64,000 bases of DNA from Cellulomonas sp. Y8 (GTDB lineage: Bacteria; Actinomycetota; Actinomycetes; Actinomycetales; Cellulomonadaceae): NCBI RefSeq assembly GCF_008033115.1, contig NZ_CP041203.1:3038001-3102000 (forward strand). Reading direction: 5' to 3'. Within the stretch, counting starts at the first letter, position 1. Each line of letters starts with the position of its first letter. This document shows positions 1 through 9,204 of the stretch, in pieces. The position numbers were made by a program, and so were the translations under genes. Under the pieces are notes generated by a model. That model had not been told where the DNA came from. It did not search any database and saw nothing but the letters and a program-made list of their open reading frames with translations.

Positions 1-867
1 CAGCGACTCGGGATCGGTCCAGAACTGCCGCCACGCCTCGGGGTCGCCCGACCGGCGGGCCCACTCGATCGACGCGGACAGGTAGCCGATCACGGCGTCG
101 AACCACACGTAGAGCCGCTTGGACGGGTTGTCCTCCCAGCCCTCGAGCGGGATCGGGATGCCCCAGTCGATGTCCCGGGACATGGCGCGGGGACGCACGT
201 CGTCCAGCAGGTTCAGCGAGAACTTGAGGACGTTCGGGCGCCACTCGGTGCGGGTGCGCAGCCAGTCGCCGAGCGCGTCGACGAACGCCGGCAGGTCCAG
301 GAAGAAGTGGTTCGACTCGACGAACTTCGGGGTCTCGCCGTTGATGCGGCTCCGCGGGTTCTTGAGGTCGATCGCGTCGAGCTGGTTGCCGCAGTTGTCG
401 CACTGGTCGCCGCGGGCGCCGTCGTAGCCGCAGATCGGGCAGGTGCCCTCGATGTAGCGGTCGGGCAGCGTGCGGCCGGTCGACGGGCTGATCGCGTTCA
501 TGGTCGTCTGCTCGACCATGTACCCGTTCTTGTGCACCGTGCGGAACATCTCCTGCACCACCGCGTAGTGGTTGCGGGTCGTGGTGCGGGTGAACAGGTC
601 GTACGACAGGCCCAGCTGGGTGAGGTCCTCGACGATGACGCGGTTGTACCGGTCGGCGAGCTCCTGGGGCGTGACGCCCTCCTGCTCGGCCTGCACGAGG
701 ATCGGGGTCCCGTGCTCGTCGGTGCCGGACACCATGAGGACGTCGTGCCCCGCCATGCGCATGTAGCGGCTGAACACGTCGGAGGGGACGCCGAAGCCGG
801 CGACGTGGCCGATGTGGCGCGGGCCGTTGGCGTAGGGCCAGGCGACAGCGCTGAGGATGCGGGACAT
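1..867 (-). CDS. metG: Methionine--tRNA ligase, N-terminal 289 residues (runs off the left edge)
   Basis: Class I aminoacyl-tRNA synthetase that charges tRNA-Met in the cytoplasm. The protein starts [21 protein letters not shown]; the HIGH ATP-binding motif lies at residues 18-21. A zinc-knuckle region with paired cysteines (CPICGY...CDNC) follows near residues 145-165, as in the long MetG1-type enzymes. The visible part ends in the catalytic domain ([17 protein letters not shown]), so the KMSKS loop and anticodon-binding domain lie outside the window. The ATG at 865-867 is the natural start because the conserved [13 protein letters not shown] block begins right after it. It sits 10 bases after the permease stop on the same strand. 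Confidence 0.96.
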   Translation of the reverse strand, partial: MSRILSAVAWPYANGPRHIGHVAGFGVPSDVFSRYMRMAGHDVLMVSGTDEHGTPILVQAEQEGVTPQELADRYNRVIVEDLTQLGLSYDLFTRTTTRNHYAVVQEMFRTVHKNGYMVEQTTMNAISPSTGRTLPDRYIEGTCPICGYDGARGDQCDNCGNQLDAIDLKNPRSRINGETPKFVESNHFFLDLPAFVDALGDWLRTRTEWRPNVLKFSLNLLDDVRPRAMSRDIDWGIPIPLEGWEDNPSKRLYVWFDAVIGYLSASIEWARRSGDPEAWRQFWTDPESL

Positions 868-877
868 GGCGTCGATC

Positions 878-2398
878 CTAGTGAGCCGCGCGGGCGGGCT
901 CGCGACCGGTCTCACCCGCGGCGTCGTCGGCCGCGTCGTCGCCGGCGTCGTCCGCGAGGGCGCCGGCCGGCCGCGCGGGGAGGGCGGCCGGCCCGACGAC
1001 GCCCCGGCGGCGCAGCACGACCCACGCCACCGCGAGCACCCCGAACCACACCGGCATCACGAGCAGCGCCGCCCGCGTGTCGGGGTCCAGCGCCAGCACG
1101 ACCACCATCGCCGCGAAGAACGCCAGCACGACCCAGCACATGACCCGGCCGCCGGGCATCCGGAACGCCGACGCCGCGTGCAGCTCGGGCGAGCGGCGCC
1201 GGTACACCAGGTACGAGACGAGGATGACGGTCCACACGACGATGAACAGCAGCGTCGCGACCGTCGTCACGAGCGTGAACGCCTCGATCACCGACCGACC
1301 CGCGTACAGCAGCACCACGCCCGGCAGCAGGCAGGCGCAGGAGAACGCGAGCCCGCGCGCCGGGACGTGCCGGGCCGACAGCCGGCCGAACGCGCGCGGC
1401 GCCTCCCGGTCCTCCGCGAGGCCGTAGAGCATCCGCGAGGTCGAGAAGATCCCGCTGTTCGCCGACGACGCGGCCGAGGTGAGCACGACCAGGTTGATGA
1501 CGCCCGCCGCCGCCGGCAGCCCGGCGAGGGCGAACATCGCCACGAACGGGCTCTCGCCCGGGTCGATGCTCCGCCACGGGGTCACCGCCATGATCACGAC
1601 GAGCGCGCCCAGGTAGAACAGCAGCACGCGCACGGGGATCGCGTTGATCGCGCGGGGCAGCGTGCGGGCGGGGTCGCGGGTCTCGGCGGCGGTGGTGCCG
1701 ACCAGCTCGATCCCGACGAACGCGAAGATCGCGATCTGGAACCCCGCGAGGAAGCCGGTGAACCCGTGCGGGAAGAACCCGCCGTCGCTGTACAGGTGCG
1801 CCAGAGACGCGGTGACACCGTCGGCGCCCTGGAAGCCGATCGAGATCAGCACGACGCCGACCGCGATCAGCCCGACGATGGCGACGATCTTGACGATCGC
1901 GAACCAGAACTCCAGCTCGCCGAACAGCCGGACCGCGACCAGGTTGAGCGCGAGCAGCAGCACGACCAGGGCCAGCGCGGGCAGCCAGCGCGGCAGGTCG
2001 GGCGCCCAGAACGCCACGTACCCGGACACCGCGACCACGTCGGCGATCCCCGTGACGATCCAGCAGAACCAGTACGTCCAGCCGGTGAGGAAGCCGGCCC
2101 ACGGCCCGAGGATGTCGGCCGCCATGTCCCGGAACGACTTGTACTCCAGGTTCGACAGCAGCATCTCGCCCATGGCGCGCATGACGAAGAACAGCATGAA
2201 GCCGATGACCGCGTACACCAGCAGGACGGACGGGCCGGCCAGGGAGATCGTGCGGCCGGAGCCCAGGAACAGGCCGGTGCCGATGGCGCCGCCGATCGCG
2301 ATGAGCTGGATGTGCCGGTTGCTGAGGCCGCGCTGGAGGTGGTCCTCGGGCGCGTGCGGGGCGTGGGCGGCGGCGGCCGGTGCGGTGGGCTCGGGCAC
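878..2398 (-). CDS. cycA: CycA-type D-serine/D-alanine/glycine permease (APC family)
   Basis: Inner-membrane amino-acid:proton symporter of 506 residues, the usual family length. The N-terminal block ([31 protein letters not shown]) and later blocks ([59 protein letters not shown]) follow E. coli CycA closely, and about 12 hydrophobic segments are visible. Substrate assignment to small neutral amino acids such as D-Ala, D-Ser and Gly comes from this similarity and is an inference. The C-terminal tail (last 35 residues) is Ala/Asp-rich and probably disordered. The GTG start at 2396-2398 has a GGAAGGA ribosome site five bases upstream. It lies just upstream of metG on the same strand. Confidence 0.9.
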   Translation of the reverse strand: MPEPTAPAAAAHAPHAPEDHLQRGLSNRHIQLIAIGGAIGTGLFLGSGRTISLAGPSVLLVYAVIGFMLFFVMRAMGEMLLSNLEYKSFRDMAADILGPWAGFLTGWTYWFCWIVTGIADVVAVSGYVAFWAPDLPRWLPALALVVLLLALNLVAVRLFGELEFWFAIVKIVAIVGLIAVGVVLISIGFQGADGVTASLAHLYSDGGFFPHGFTGFLAGFQIAIFAFVGIELVGTTAAETRDPARTLPRAINAIPVRVLLFYLGALVVIMAVTPWRSIDPGESPFVAMFALAGLPAAAGVINLVVLTSAASSANSGIFSTSRMLYGLAEDREAPRAFGRLSARHVPARGLAFSCACLLPGVVLLYAGRSVIEAFTLVTTVATLLFIVVWTVILVSYLVYRRRSPELHAASAFRMPGGRVMCWVVLAFFAAMVVVLALDPDTRAALLVMPVWFGVLAVAWVVLRRRGVVGPAALPARPAGALADDAGDDAADDAAGETGREPARAAH

Positions 2399-2457
2399 GG
2401 GCGTCCTTCCGGGTCGGGGGTGGGCGGGACCGTACCCCCGATCGGGTGACGCGCGCG

Positions 2458-2640
2458 TCAGCGTCCGTCAGGCAGGAGCGGCTGCTCCGCGAGGTCGCGG
2501 ATCCACTGCGGGGTCTCGTCACCGAGGCTCTCGTCCAGGGTCACCCGGAGCCGGGCCGCGGCCCGCTGCACCTCGGGGTCGCGGAGCACCGCCGCCCGGC
2601 GGAGCCGCTGCTCCTCGATCTCCTGCTCGAACCGGTCCAC
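2458..2640 (-). CDS. Small uncharacterised soluble protein (60 aa), possibly the C-terminus of the upstream gene
   Basis: Not recognised as a named family. The 60 residues are charged and helical (MDRFEQEIEEQRLRRAAVL, then ETPQWIRDLAEQP) with a GTG start. It overlaps the frame of the membrane-protein gene upstream by 122 bases. That upstream frame turns into a Gly/Pro/Arg-rich shadow exactly where this one begins, and joining the two frames needs removal of one base in the context TCCGGTGG, giving a 179-residue protein. Either these are two translationally coupled genes or one gene split by a single-base insertion; I cannot decide from this sequence. Confidence 0.5.
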   Translation of the reverse strand: MDRFEQEIEEQRLRRAAVLRDPEVQRAAARLRVTLDESLGDETPQWIRDLAEQPLLPDGR

Positions 2641-2998
2641 CGGACACCTCTTCCTCGTCGTCGCGGCCCCCGGTTACGTCACCATCCTGCGGTGGCCCGA
2701 CGGCCCTGCTCAACCCCGCTTCGGTGAGCGCCCGGAGCAGCCGGCGCTCGTCCCGGGTCGCGAGGTCGCTGCGGGCCAGGTGGTCCAGGACCGCGAGCCC
2801 GCGGGTCACGTGCGCGCGGTGCGTGGACAGCGTCAGCCCGAGCGCCCACTCCGCCCGCCGCCACCACTGCTCCCGCCGGTCCGCCCGGTCGCGCTGCCGC
2901 ACCGTCGCGATCCCCACGACCAGCGCCACCATCGCCGCCGCCCCCGTGGCCACCGGGCCCAGCAGCGACAGCGCGCCGAGCCACTCGGTCCCCGTCAT
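2519..2998 (-). CDS. Uncharacterised small membrane protein (N-terminal TM anchor)
   Basis: Not assigned to a family. Residues 8-30 form one transmembrane helix (LSLLGPVATGAAAMVALVVG); it is followed by a basic, Trp-rich stretch (REQWWRRAEWALGLT) and a helical cytoplasmic part up to about residue 100. Beyond residue 130 the frame is Gly/Pro/Arg-rich and looks like a shadow of the downstream frame, so the true end of the protein is uncertain. The downstream 60-codon frame may be its real C-terminus (see that entry). ATG start at 2996-2998. Confidence 0.45.
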   Translation of the reverse strand: MTGTEWLGALSLLGPVATGAAAMVALVVGIATVRQRDRADRREQWWRRAEWALGLTLSTHRAHVTRGLAVLDHLARSDLATRDERRLLRALTEAGLSRAVGPPQDGDVTGGRDDEEEVSGGPVRAGDRGAAAPPGGGAPRPRGAAGRGPAPGDPGREPR

Positions 2999-3113
2999 GC
3001 GGGCGACGCTAGGCCGACCTCCCCGGCGTCGGCACGCGCCCGCAGCGCCGCCCTGGGGACGGCGCGCGCCCCCGCGCCTGTGGAGGAGTCGGTGCCCGCC
3101 CGCGGCCCGGGCC

Positions 3114-4925
3114 TCAGCCCTCCACGGCCTCCGCCAGCGCCATCCACTTCTCCTCGACCTCGCCGATCTCGGCCTCGAGCGCCGCCTTGTCCTTCCCGAG
3201 CGCCGTCAGCCCGACGTAGTCGGCGGGGTCGTGCTCGGCCATCTTCTTCTCCAGCGCCTCGATCTGGCCGGTCAGCTTGGAGATCCGCCGGTCGAGCGCG
3301 CCGAGCTCCTTCTTGGCGGCCCGCAGCTCCGCCCCGTCCAGCCCCGACGGCGCGACCTCGCCGCCCACGGCGCCCGACGCCTCGGTGGGCGCCCCGGTCG
3401 CGACCGCGCCGGCCCCCGAGCGCGACCGCTCCAGCAGCCGCAGGTACTCGTCGACGCCGCCCGGCACGTGCCGGAAGTGGCCGTCGAGCACCGCGTACTG
3501 CTGGTCGGTGACCCGCTCCAGCAGGTACCGGTCGTGCGACACGACCAGCAGGGTGCCCGGCCAGGTGTCGAGCAGGTCCTCCATCGCCGCGAGCATGTCG
3601 GTGTCCAGGTCGTTCGACGGCTCGTCCAGCACGAGCACGTTGGGCTCGTCGAGCAGGATCAGCAGCAGCTGCAGCCGGCGCCGCTGCCCGCCGGACAGGT
3701 CCTTGACCGGCGTCTGGAGCTGGACCGCGGTGAACCCGAGCCGCTCGAGCAGCTGCCCCGGGGTCATCTCCTTGCCGCCGGCCACGTAGGACGTCCGGTA
3801 GCGGGCGATGACGTCGTTGACCCGGCTGTCGGCGATGTCCGCGAGCTCGGCCAGCTCCTGGGTCAGCGTCGCGACCCGGATGGTCTTGCCGCGCTTGACC
3901 CGGCCGGTCGTCGCGGTGACCTTGCCCGTCACCAGGCCCAGCAGCGTCGACTTGCCCGCGCCGTTCACGCCGAGCACGCCGGTGCGCTCCCCCGGGGCGA
4001 TCCGCCAGGTCACGTCGCGCAGCACCTGGTGGTCGCCGTAGGACACCGACACGTCCTCGAGGTCGACGACGTCCTTGCCGAGCCGCGCGGTGGCCATCTG
4101 GGACAGCTCGACGGAGTTGCGCGGCGGCGGCACGTCCTCGATCAGCTGGTTCGCCGCCTCGATGCGGAACTTCGGCTTCGACGTGCGGGCCGGTGCGCCG
4201 CGGCGCAGCCAGGCGAGCTCCTTGCGCATGAGGTTCTGCCGCTTGGCCTCCGTCGCCGCGGCCATCCGGTCGCGCTCGACGCGCTGCAGCACGTACGCGG
4301 CGTACCCGCCCTCGAACGGCTCGACGATCCCGTCGTGCACCTCCCAGGTCGCGGTGCACACCTCGTCGAGGAACCAGCGGTCGTGGGTGACGACCAGCAG
4401 GCCGCCGGCGTTCGACGACCAGCGGCGGTTCAGGTGCCGGGCGAGCCAGGTGACTGCCTCGACGTCGAGGTGGTTGGTCGGCTCGTCGAGCATGAGCACG
4501 TCGTCGTCGCCGGCCAGCAGCGCGGCCAGGGCGACCCGGCGCCGCTGCCCGCCCGACAGGTCGCCGACGAGCTTGTCCCACGGCAGGTCGCCGACCAGGC
4601 CGGAGACGACGTCGCGGACCTTCGGGTCGCCGGCCCACTCGTGCTCGGCGCGGTCGCCGACGACCGAGGCCCCGACGGTCAGCGCCGGGTCGAGGGTGTC
4701 GGTCTGGTCGAGCACGCCGATCCGCACGCCGCCGCGGACGGTCACGCGTCCGGAGTCCGGGGTGAGCCGCCCGGCCAGCAGCGCGAGCAGGGAGGACTTG
4801 CCGTCGCCGTTGCGGCCGACGACCCCCACCCGGTCGCCCTCGTTGAGGCCCACGGTCACCGCGTCGAAGACGTTCTTGGTCGGGAAGGACAGGTGCAGCG
4901 CTTCGCCGCCGAGCAGGTGGGCCAT
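3114..4925 (-). CDS. ABC-F family ATPase (Uup-like translation factor)
   Basis: Cytosolic protein of 603 residues with two tandem ABC ATPase domains and no membrane segment. Domain 1 has Walker A GRNGDGKSS at about 37-45, signature LSGGQRRR and Walker B LMLDEPTNHLD. Domain 2 has GVNGAGKST, a second LSGGQRRR and LVLDEPSNDLD. The inter-domain linker is the basic, helical region typical of ABC-F proteins, and the last 70 residues (ELRAAKKELGALDRRISKL...) form a coiled coil, as in Uup. Family members act at the ribosomal E site and relieve stalled translation. Whether this one also gives antibiotic protection cannot be told. ATG start at 4923-4925. The gene is in the conserved metG-side backbone, not in the sugar cluster that follows divergently. 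Confidence 0.88.
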   Translation of the reverse strand: MAHLLGGEALHLSFPTKNVFDAVTVGLNEGDRVGVVGRNGDGKSSLLALLAGRLTPDSGRVTVRGGVRIGVLDQTDTLDPALTVGASVVGDRAEHEWAGDPKVRDVVSGLVGDLPWDKLVGDLSGGQRRRVALAALLAGDDDVLMLDEPTNHLDVEAVTWLARHLNRRWSSNAGGLLVVTHDRWFLDEVCTATWEVHDGIVEPFEGGYAAYVLQRVERDRMAAATEAKRQNLMRKELAWLRRGAPARTSKPKFRIEAANQLIEDVPPPRNSVELSQMATARLGKDVVDLEDVSVSYGDHQVLRDVTWRIAPGERTGVLGVNGAGKSTLLGLVTGKVTATTGRVKRGKTIRVATLTQELAELADIADSRVNDVIARYRTSYVAGGKEMTPGQLLERLGFTAVQLQTPVKDLSGGQRRRLQLLLILLDEPNVLVLDEPSNDLDTDMLAAMEDLLDTWPGTLLVVSHDRYLLERVTDQQYAVLDGHFRHVPGGVDEYLRLLERSRSGAGAVATGAPTEASGAVGGEVAPSGLDGAELRAAKKELGALDRRISKLTGQIEALEKKMAEHDPADYVGLTALGKDKAALEAEIGEVEEKWMALAEAVEG

Positions 4926-5000
4926 CGGGCAAGCGTAGGGCGCGCGGGGCGCCGGTCCCGCGTCGCAGGCCCCGCCGCCCCGTCCGCCGCGACCGCGTCG

Positions 5001-5039
5001 TCAAACCGGTTGGCTCGATCGTCAAACCGCTTTTACGGT
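5001..5039 (+). promoter_or_regulatory. Promoter with two LacI-type operator-like sites upstream of the GH130 cluster
   Basis: Two near-identical sites, TCAAACCGGTTGG (5001-5013) and TCAAACCGCTTTTA (5022-5035), lie 21 bases apart, about two helical turns. They resemble the AAACCGGTTT core bound by many LacI-family repressors. A plausible promoter overlaps them: -35 TTGGCT (5010-5015), 18 bases, -10 TACGGT (5034-5039). The site pair lies immediately before the LacI gene, suggesting autoregulation and control of the downstream operon. The promoter call rests on motif inspection only. Confidence 0.55.
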
Positions 5040-5069
5040 CGGGAGGACGTGCTGCACGAGGAGGTGAGC

Positions 5070-6087
5070 ATGAGCCGACCGACGATCTCCGACGTCGCCC
5101 GGGCCGCCGGCGTGACGAAGGCGACCGTGTCCCACGCGTACAGCGGCCACCGGCCCATCTCGGCGGCGACGAAGGCCCGGGTGTTCGCCGCGGCGGAGGA
5201 GCTGCGCTGGGTGCCCAGCAGCAGCGCCCGCGCGCTCGCGGCCCGCCGGGCCAACGCGGTCGGCGTCGTGCTGCGCCGGGACCCGGCGATCCTCGCGTCC
5301 GACACGTTCTTCCCCGCGTTCATCGCCGGCGTCGAGCAGACGCTCGCCGAGCGCGAGGTCGCGCTGGTGCTCCAGGTCGTCGGCAGCAGGGGCGCCGAGG
5401 AGCGGGCCTACCAGGCGATGGCGGCGGGGCGGGCGGACGGCGTCATCGCGCTCGACCTGCACCGCGACGACTGGCGGGTGCCGTTCCTGGCCGGCCTCGG
5501 GCTGCCCGCCGTGCTGCTCGGCGCGTACGACGGCCCGACCCGGCTGTCGTGCGTCCGCACGGACGACGCCGACCCGGTCCGGGCGCTGATCGCGCACCTG
5601 CGCGACCGCGGCCACACCCGGATCGCGCACGTCGCCGGCCCCCTCGGCTACGTGCACTCCTACGCCCGGGCGCGCGCGTTCGTGCAGGCCGTCGGCTCGC
5701 GCGAGCTCGTGCGGGAGGGCGACTTCACCGCGGGCAGCGGGCGCGCGCACACCGCCGAGCTGCTCGCGCTGCGCGACCGGCCCACCGCGATCCTGTACGC
5801 GAACGACACGATGGCGATCGCCGGGATGTCCTACGCGCAGAGCCGCGGCGTCCGGGTGCCGGACGAGCTCGCCGTGGCCGGGTTCGACGACGACCACCTG
5901 TCCGCGCACCTCAGCCCGCCGCTCACCAGCGTGTCCACCGACCCCGCCCGCCGCGGCCGGGTCGCCACCACCCGGGCTGCTGTCCGACCTGGCCGGCGAC
6001 GGGCCGCGCTCCGTCACGGTCGACTGCACCGCCCTGCAGCTGCGCGGGAGCACCGACGCCCCCGCGCCGACGCACCACACCCCCTGA
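5070..6087 (+). pseudogene. LacI-family transcriptional regulator (apparent frameshift near the C-terminus)
   Basis: DNA-binding repressor of the downstream sugar operon. The N-terminal HTH is typical (PTISDVARAAGVTKATVSHA), followed by the hinge and a periplasmic-binding-like sensor domain (VGVVLRRDP..., IALDLHRDD, ILYANDTMAIAGM, VAGFDDDHLSAHLSPPLTSV). The frame is lost near 5978: GCCACCACCCGGGCTG reads on only if one C is removed, after which GLLSDLAGDGPRSVTVDCT continues to a TGA at 6085-6087. The corrected length is 338 residues, normal for the family. The ATG at 5070 has a GAGGAGG site five bases upstream. The break may be a sequence error (see findings); without correction the frame runs far into the next gene. 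Confidence 0.85.
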
Positions 6088-6108
6088 CGTGCTCGAGGAG
6101 GAGCTTCC

Positions 6109-7390
6109 ATGAGGTACATCCGCACCGCCGCCCTGCTGGGCGCCGTCGCCCTCGCCACCGCCGCCTGCTCGAACGGGTCCGGCGACGGCGGCGGGTCCGG
6201 CGAGGCCACCGGCGCCACCGGGCCGATCACCGTCTGGCTGTCGAACAACGAGCAGGAGGTCGGCTGGGGCCAGGACGTCGTGGACGCCTGGAACGCCGAC
6301 CACCCCGACGAGCAGGTGACGGCCCAGGAGATCCCGGCCGGCGCATCCTCCGAGGAGGCCATCACGGCCGCCATCACCGCCGGCACGGCGGCCGTGCCTG
6401 GTCTACAACATCTCCAGCGCGGCCGTCCCCGGCTGGGTGCGGCAGGGCGGGCTGGTCGACCTCACGACCTTCGACGACGGCGCCGACTACATCTCCGGGC
6501 GCGGCGGCGACGGCGTGTCCGGCTACGAGACCGACGGCGGCTACTACCAGCTGCCGTGGAAGTCGAACCCGGTCATGGTCATGTACAACAAGGCGCTGTT
6601 CACCCAGGCCGGGCTCGACCCGGAGGACCCGGGGATGGCCACGTTCGACGACTTCCTCGCGGGTGCCCGGCAGATCGTCGACTCCGGGGCGGCGCCCAGC
6701 GCGATCTGGCCGTCGCCGACCAACGACTTCTACCAGCCGTGGTTCGACTTCTACCCGGTGTACCTGGCCGAGACCGACGGCACCGCGCTGGTCGAGGACG
6801 GCAAGGCGACCTTCGACGACGAGGCAGGCAAGGCCGTCGCCGACTTCTGGGCGTCGATCTACGCCGACGGCCTCGCCCCGCAGGAGGCCGCGACCGACGA
6901 CGCGATGGTGTCGGGCCAGACCGCGATGCAGCTGGCCGGCCCCTGGGCCATCGCGTCCTACAAGGACAGCGTCGACGTCGGGTTCATGCCGGTGCCGACC
7001 TCGGACGGCCGCGAGGACGTGACGACGTTCGCGGACTCCAAGAACGTCTCGATGTTCACGTCCTGCGAGAACCAGGGCACCGCGTGGGAGTTCCTCAAGT
7101 ACTCCACCAGCGAGGAGAGCGACGGCGCCCTGCTCGAGGCGACCGGCCAGATGCCGCTGCGCCAGGACCTCGCGGCGACGTACCCGGACTACTTCGCCGA
7201 GCACCCGGAGTACGAGGTGTTCGCGGACCAGGCCGCCCGCACCGGCGACGTGCCGAGCATCCCGAACTCGATCGAGGCGTGGCAGGCGTTCCGCGAGGCG
7301 TACACGTCGGCCGTGATCTTCCAGAGCACGTCGGTGGAGGACTTCCTCAGCACCGCGGCGTCGAAGATCGACGACCTGGTGCAGGGCTGA
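6109..7390 (+). pseudogene. Carbohydrate ABC transporter solute-binding lipoprotein (apparent frameshift)
   Basis: Extracellular sugar-binding component (family 1) of the importer encoded by the next two genes. A lipoprotein signal is clear (IRTAALLGAVALATAACSNG, lipidated Cys about residue 19), followed by ITVWLSNNEQEVGW. The frame breaks near 6395: removing one G in ACGGCGGCCGTGCC restores TAPCLVYNISSAAVPGWVRQ, which runs into MRQGGLVDLTTFDDG and on to the stop at 7388-7390. The corrected length is 426 residues, typical for the family. The C-terminal half has all expected blocks (YYQLPWKSNPVMVMYNKALF, MQLAGPWAIASY). The start ATG follows a GAGGAGG site. This is the second break within 450 bases. 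Confidence 0.87.
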
Positions 7391-7391
7391 C

Positions 7392-8363
7392 GTGTCCACG
7401 GTGACGGCGGGCGCGGGGGCGGCGCCGGGCGCGGGGCCGGGCGCGAGCACCGGCCGTGCCCCGGCGCCCGCGCCCCGGGGCCGCAGCCGGCGGCGGTGGT
7501 GGGGCGGCCAGCCGCTCGGCACGCTGTTCGCGGCGCCCTACCTGGTGTTCGTGCTCGTCGTGTTCGCCTACCCGCTCGGGTTCTCGGCGTACATGGCGTT
7601 CCACGACTACTTCTTCACGGCGCCCGGCGTCGAGGTGCCGAAGCCGTTCGTCGGGTTCGACAACTTCCAGGCGGTGCTGACCGACCCGCAGGTGCTCGCC
7701 TCGTTCCGGAACACCGCGGTGTTCCTGGTCATCAACGTGCCGCTGACCGTCGGCCTCGCGCTCGTGCTGGCGTCCGCGCTGAACGCCGGGGTGCGGTGGG
7801 CGGCGGCGTACCGGGTCGCGTACTACGTGCCGTACCTGACGGCGAGCGTGTCCCTGGTGGGCGTGTGGATGCTGCTGTTCTCGTCGAACGGCCTGGTCAA
7901 CGCGGTGCTCGGGCCGCTGGCGCCCGACCCGTCCTGGCTCGCGAACAAGGCCCTCGCCATGCCGACGATCGCCCTGTACGTGACGTGGAAGCAGCTCGGG
8001 TTCTACGTGCTGCTGTATCTCGCGGCGCTGCAGAACGTGCCGCGGGAGCTGTACGAGTCGGCCGAGACCGACGGCGCCGGCGGGGTGCAGCGGTTCCTCA
8101 ACGTGACGGTGCCCGGGGTGCGGTCGGCGACGACGCTCGTGCTCGTCCTGGCGATCATCACCGGCACCAACCTGTTCACGGAGCCGTACCTGCTCACGGG
8201 CGGCGGCGGCCCCGACGGGGCGTCCGTGACGCCCGTGCTGCTCATCTACCAGCGCGGCATCCAGCAGCAGAACCCCGACGTCGCGGCGGCCATCGGCATG
8301 GTGCTCGTGATCGTCGTGGGGCTGCTGTCCCTGGCCGCGCAGCGACTGAACCGGGAGCGGTGA
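7392..8363 (+). CDS. Carbohydrate ABC transporter permease, MalF/UgpA type
   Basis: Inner-membrane channel subunit (323 residues) that pairs with the next gene. After a Pro/Ala/Arg-rich cytoplasmic tail of about 35 residues there are six predicted membrane helices. The conserved EAA loop that contacts the shared ATPase reads ESAETDGAGGVQRFLNVTVP. The GTG start lies two bases after the solute-binding protein stop. No ATPase gene is present in the cluster, so the importer probably uses a shared MsiK/MalK-like ATPase encoded elsewhere, which is usual in actinobacteria. Confidence 0.93.
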   Translation: MSTVTAGAGAAPGAGPGASTGRAPAPAPRGRSRRRWWGGQPLGTLFAAPYLVFVLVVFAYPLGFSAYMAFHDYFFTAPGVEVPKPFVGFDNFQAVLTDPQVLASFRNTAVFLVINVPLTVGLALVLASALNAGVRWAAAYRVAYYVPYLTASVSLVGVWMLLFSSNGLVNAVLGPLAPDPSWLANKALAMPTIALYVTWKQLGFYVLLYLAALQNVPRELYESAETDGAGGVQRFLNVTVPGVRSATTLVLVLAIITGTNLFTEPYLLTGGGGPDGASVTPVLLIYQRGIQQQNPDVAAAIGMVLVIVVGLLSLAAQRLNRER

Positions 8364-8364
8364 C

Positions 8365-9201
8365 ATGCGACGACGACGTGGCGGGGCGGTGGCGCGCCAG
8401 GTGCTCCTGGCGGCGGCCGCGCTGGTGTTCGCCTTCCCCTTCTACTTCATGGTGGTCGGGGCGTTCCAGGAGAGCCCGACCAACACCCCCGACCGGCTGG
8501 TGCCGACCTCCGGGTGGACGACGCAGAACTTCGCGCAGATCGACTCCCGGATCGACCTGGCGGGGTCGCTGGTCAACTCGCTGGTGTTCACCGCGGGCGT
8601 GCTGCTCGGCACCGTGGTGCTCGGCACGCTCGCCGGGTACGCGGTGGCGCGGCTGCAGTTCCCGGGGCGGCGGCTGACCTGGGTGCTCATGCTGCTGGTG
8701 CAGATGGTGCCGTTCCAGCTGCTGATGATCCCGCTGTACGTGCAGATCACCCGCGGCTACGGCCTCGGCGACACGTACCTCGGGATGATCCTGCCGTTCG
8801 CGATCAACACGACGGCGGTGTTCATCTTCGCCCAGTTCTTCCGGGCGCTGCCGCGGGAGATGTTCGAGGCGGCCCGCATCGACGGCGCCGGCGAGCTGCG
8901 CATCCTGCGGTCGATCGCGCTGCCGCTGGTCCGGCCGGCGCTCGCGACCGTCGTGCTCGTGACGTTCATCGGGCCGTGGAACGAGTTCCTCTGGCCGTTC
9001 CTCATCACCAAAGACGCGTCGCTGCAGCCGCTCGCCGTGTCCTTGGCCAACTACATCTCCAACGTGTCGCAGACCGCGGCCAACCCCAACGGCGCGATCC
9101 TCGCCGGCGCCTGCGCGCTCGCGTTCCCGGTCGTCGCCCTGTTCTGCCTGTTCCAGCGGTACTTCCGCACCACCGACCTCGGCTCCGCCGTGAAGGGCTG
9201 A
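8365..9201 (+). CDS. Carbohydrate ABC transporter permease, MalG/UgpE type
   Basis: Second inner-membrane subunit of the importer (278 residues, family-typical). It begins with a basic cytoplasmic start (MRRRRGGAVARQ), has six predicted helices and carries the EAA loop EAARIDGAGELRILRSIALP. It lies one base after the first permease and three bases before the GH130 gene, so the genes are cotranscribed. Substrate is not shown by the sequence; the adjacent GH130 suggests a beta-mannoside or related oligosaccharide (inference). Confidence 0.93.
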   Translation: MRRRRGGAVARQVLLAAAALVFAFPFYFMVVGAFQESPTNTPDRLVPTSGWTTQNFAQIDSRIDLAGSLVNSLVFTAGVLLGTVVLGTLAGYAVARLQFPGRRLTWVLMLLVQMVPFQLLMIPLYVQITRGYGLGDTYLGMILPFAINTTAVFIFAQFFRALPREMFEAARIDGAGELRILRSIALPLVRPALATVVLVTFIGPWNEFLWPFLITKDASLQPLAVSLANYISNVSQTAANPNGAILAGACALAFPVVALFCLFQRYFRTTDLGSAVKG

Positions 9202-9204
9202 CCC

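Noticed and set aside
5950..6400. Programmed ribosomal frameshifting in LacI and the binding protein
   Set aside because: There are no slippery heptamers or downstream structures at consistent spacing, and five breaks share a palindrome context, which suits a sequence artefact or mutation better.
1644..7022. A very long plus-strand open frame of almost 1800 codons
   Set aside because: Most of it is antisense to cycA and the ABC-F gene, with Arg/Pro/Gln-rich low-complexity translation typical of high-GC shadow frames; only its part from 5070 (LacI) has family motifs.
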